A stretch of DNA of 64,000 bases, taken from positions 598,157 to 662,156 of the forward strand of contig NZ_JAQJZJ010000002.1 in assembly GCF_027988105.1 (NCBI RefSeq), written 5' to 3'. Below the pieces are notes generated by a model. That model saw only the letters and a program-made list of their open reading frames with translations, was not told the DNA's origin and made no database searches. Of the stretch, positions 62,669 to 64,000 are shown piece after piece (positions within the stretch are counted from its first letter, which is position 1; every line of letters starts with the position of its first letter). A program made the translations under genes and the position numbers. This stretch comes from Pseudomonas aestuarii. Lineage in GTDB: Bacteria; Pseudomonadota; Gammaproteobacteria; Pseudomonadales; Pseudomonadaceae.

Positions 62669-63265
62669 ATGAGTACGTGCAAAGCCTATGTAGATCAATT
62701 GGTAGAAACCACCGCTAAATATGGAAAATACGCTGCGGAGGCACTAAAGGAATTCAATGCCGCTCAGGAGCGACTGGGATTATCTGCAGTGATCGATCTA
62801 GAAAAGCTAGTACAGCCTGAGTTTCGTAGGTTAGCAAAACACAAACTAGCTGATCTTGAAGTAATTGTTGAAGCGTATAAGAACATTTACGAAAAATATA
62901 TTATTTCAATGAATAAAGAGCTGCTCGCTGCCACAGCGCTTCTCCCCGAAGCGGAGAGAGCAAGCGAGACGGAGAGCCTAGCAAAAAAAATTCAAGAGCA
63001 GATTGATGAGCAATCTCGTTTTTACTCAACGCGTGCCCGCTGGATAGAGGCGGCCTACAACTTGTCAACGTTAGTCGAGATCAACGCAGATAGTATTTTC
63101 GTCGAAAGCGGTGAACTAGTATGCAGCGATGAAAATGCTCTCGAAGACATATCATTTGTTCTTAACGTGATAGATACCTGCGCACAGGTTGACTCCGAAA
63201 TAATACGGACTCGCGTAGCGAGGATAACTTCTGGACTCGGTTTCTTCGGAGCGAAATTCGCGTAA
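62669..63265 (+). CDS. Cassette 2 gene: 198-aa all-helical soluble protein
   Basis: Starts at ATG 62669 (MSTCKAYVDQLVETTAKYGKYAAEALKEFNAAQERLGLSAVID), with GGAG nine bases upstream; the earlier ATG at 62654 would put the SD inside the coding sequence. The protein is helical throughout (DLEVIVEAYKNIYEKYIISMNKELLAATALLPEAERASETESLAKKIQEQIDEQSRFYSTRARWIEAAYNL) and hydrophilic, with no TM or signal. Codon use is AT-rich, unlike the core genome. No family recognised. Confidence 0.75.
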   Translation: MSTCKAYVDQLVETTAKYGKYAAEALKEFNAAQERLGLSAVIDLEKLVQPEFRRLAKHKLADLEVIVEAYKNIYEKYIISMNKELLAATALLPEAERASETESLAKKIQEQIDEQSRFYSTRARWIEAAYNLSTLVEINADSIFVESGELVCSDENALEDISFVLNVIDTCAQVDSEIIRTRVARITSGLGFFGAKFA

Positions 63266-63266
63266 T

Positions 63267-63342
63267 GCCTATCAAACGGCCCAAGTCGTTCGCTTCGTTC
63301 ACTCGGGCCCGCTAAAGCCGGCCCCTTAACCAAACGTTAGAG
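63267..63342 (+). other. attC2 (76 bp) ending cassette 2
   Basis: GCCTATC at 63267-63273 (one base off RYYYAAC) and GTTAGAG at 63336-63342. The inside has CAAGTCGTTCGCTTCGTTCACTCGGGCCCGC and AAAGCCGGCCCCTTAACCAAAC. It begins one base after the cassette 2 stop codon and is the same length as attC1. Confidence 0.85.
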
Positions 63343-63351
63343 ATATTTTTC

Positions 63352-63909
63352 GTGCACAATCCATTTAAAACCCCAGCGTACGAAGATGCCAGGCCTACTG
63401 CAGGTTCACTGCGCGTCAACGCCCTTCTACTTTTGTTATCAATCATAACAACCTGGATGTTAACGAAAGACATCCAGCACCTGCTCTCAATTTACAACAA
63501 CTCGTTGTCAAAAGCGGCCGGAATTTCAATATTTCACTACGCATACATCAAACTCGCACCACTCGAAATCGCCTACTTCAGAGCCCTCTCCAGCATTGCC
63601 ACTTTAGCTTTAATCATGTTTACAGCCCGAAACATCCAAGCCTTCACAGGCTATTATTTTCTAACAATAGCCTATGGGGTAACGCAACTCATATATCAGG
63701 CCCTGGCAATATCAGGCGTAATTACAATTCTCTCCCAAGTGGCCGGCAGAAGCATTATCGACACGAGCTTCTGGTTTTCTCCAGAATTACTACCAAGCAC
63801 AACACAGGTGCTATTGGGATTCCTTGCAATTTCAGCCCCACCTATTTTATTTATAGCAATATGTCTCATCACAAAGACACTAACCTCAAGAGCCAGACTC
63901 ACGAGATAG
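63352..63909 (+). CDS. Cassette 3 gene: 185-aa four-helix membrane protein
   Basis: GTG start at 63352 (VHNPFKTPAYEDARPTAGSLRVNALLLLLSIITTWML). Hydrophobic helices at about 23-40, 68-90, 96-125 and 150-175, with short loops. AT-rich codon use. Stop TAG at 63907-63909, seven bases before attC3. No recognisable family; possibly a small integral membrane protein. Confidence 0.65.
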   Translation: MHNPFKTPAYEDARPTAGSLRVNALLLLLSIITTWMLTKDIQHLLSIYNNSLSKAAGISIFHYAYIKLAPLEIAYFRALSSIATLALIMFTARNIQAFTGYYFLTIAYGVTQLIYQALAISGVITILSQVAGRSIIDTSFWFSPELLPSTTQVLLGFLAISAPPILFIAICLITKTLTSRARLTR

Positions 63910-63916
63910 CCAACAT

Positions 63917-63992
63917 CTCTAACAACCGACTCAAGTCGCTCGCTCCGTTCACCGTGACGGGCTATAGCCCACCCCTTAACCAAACGTCATGC
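63917..63992 (+). other. attC3 (76 bp) ending cassette 3
   Basis: CTCTAAC at 63917-63923 and GTCATGC at 63986-63992 bound the site. Inside are CAAGTCGCTCGCTCCGTTCACCGTGACGGGC and TATAGCCCACCCCTTAACCAAAC. The crossover core GTC instead of GTT is off consensus. The next cassette starts here and leaves the window. Confidence 0.8.
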
Positions 63993-64000
63993 GAATAAAG

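Larger units (their letters stand above)
61783..64000 (+). mobile_element. Chromosomal integron: intI relic, attI region and cassette array
   Basis: A divergent intI relic, a LexA box, a candidate attI, and three consecutive gene cassettes in one orientation, each ending in a 76-bp attC of the same family. Base composition drops abruptly from GC-rich core to AT-rich cassettes. The fourth cassette begins at about 63986 and the array runs past the window. This is the layout of Pseudomonas chromosomal integrons (for example in P. stutzeri and P. alcaligenes). Confidence 0.9.

Noticed and set aside
63055..63333. Minus-strand frame inside cassette 2
   Set aside because: It runs through attC2, is antisense to a better gene, and cassette genes here all read left to right.

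Overview
The window is 64 kb of chromosome from a Pseudomonas species (sensu lato). The evidence is the mazG-relA-rlmD-cysM/gacS-ldhA gene order, GacS with its usual domain set, a paired sigma/anti-sigma/KASIII cluster like PA3284-PA3286, an OprO/OprP-type porin, and GC-rich coding sequence throughout. An AniA-type nitrite reductase and a chromosomal integron suggest a P. stutzeri/mendocina/alcaligenes-like lineage, but that is inference.

Layout. 1-5.5 kb (minus strand): mazG (cut by the window edge), relA, rlmD and cysM. 5.7-10.6 kb (plus): the hybrid kinase GacS, a D-2-hydroxyacid dehydrogenase and two small envelope/hypothetical genes. 10.6-15.3 kb: dinB, a zinc-ribbon membrane protein, two tandem initiator tRNA genes each with promoter and terminator, cytochrome b561, rimO and a DCC-family protein. 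15.3-17.5 kb: a fusion of a metallophosphoesterase-like domain that has lost its metal ligands with a GT4 glycosyltransferase. 17.7-21.8 kb: a copper nitrite reductase operon (nirK-nirV-SCO) behind an FNR/ANR/DNR-type box, divergent from an oxygen-binding-diiron-like MBL protein.

22-30.5 kb: small envelope and hypothetical genes, a diguanylate cyclase, an exported msrB-msrA pair, a GlcG/HbpS-like protein, a FixJ-type two-component pair, tRNA-Thr(CGU) and a CvfB-like S1 protein. 30.8-46.5 kb: housekeeping and accessory genes (PQQ-type sugar dehydrogenase, MDR reductase, DEAD-box helicase, cupin, two EamA transporters, azoreductase, LysR regulator, alpha/beta hydrolase, peptidyl-prolyl isomerase, FemAB-like acyltransferase, OprO/P porin). 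They are punctuated by a 267-bp MITE and the relic of an ABC exporter. 46.9-49.5 kb: sigma/anti-sigma/KASIII. 49.9-61.4 kb: a MASE1-CHASE-PAS histidine kinase, a glutamate-synthase-like FMN protein, a LysE exporter, a periplasmic binding protein, an NTF2-like protein, zapA and a ZapB-like gene, an erythromycin-esterase-like protein, an otsB relic with otsA, and a small alpha/beta-barrel-like protein.

61.8-64 kb is sharply AT-richer and is the left end of a chromosomal integron. It holds a frameshifted, truncated intI on the minus strand, a LexA box just upstream of it, a candidate attI, and three cassettes that each end in a 76-bp attC of one shared family. The cassette proteins (a zinc ribbon plus small membrane protein, an all-helical soluble protein, a four-helix membrane protein) are unrecognised. 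The array continues past the window end. This integron is the most interesting part of the window, followed by the degenerate phosphoesterase-GT4 fusion and the MITE that supplies a stop codon.
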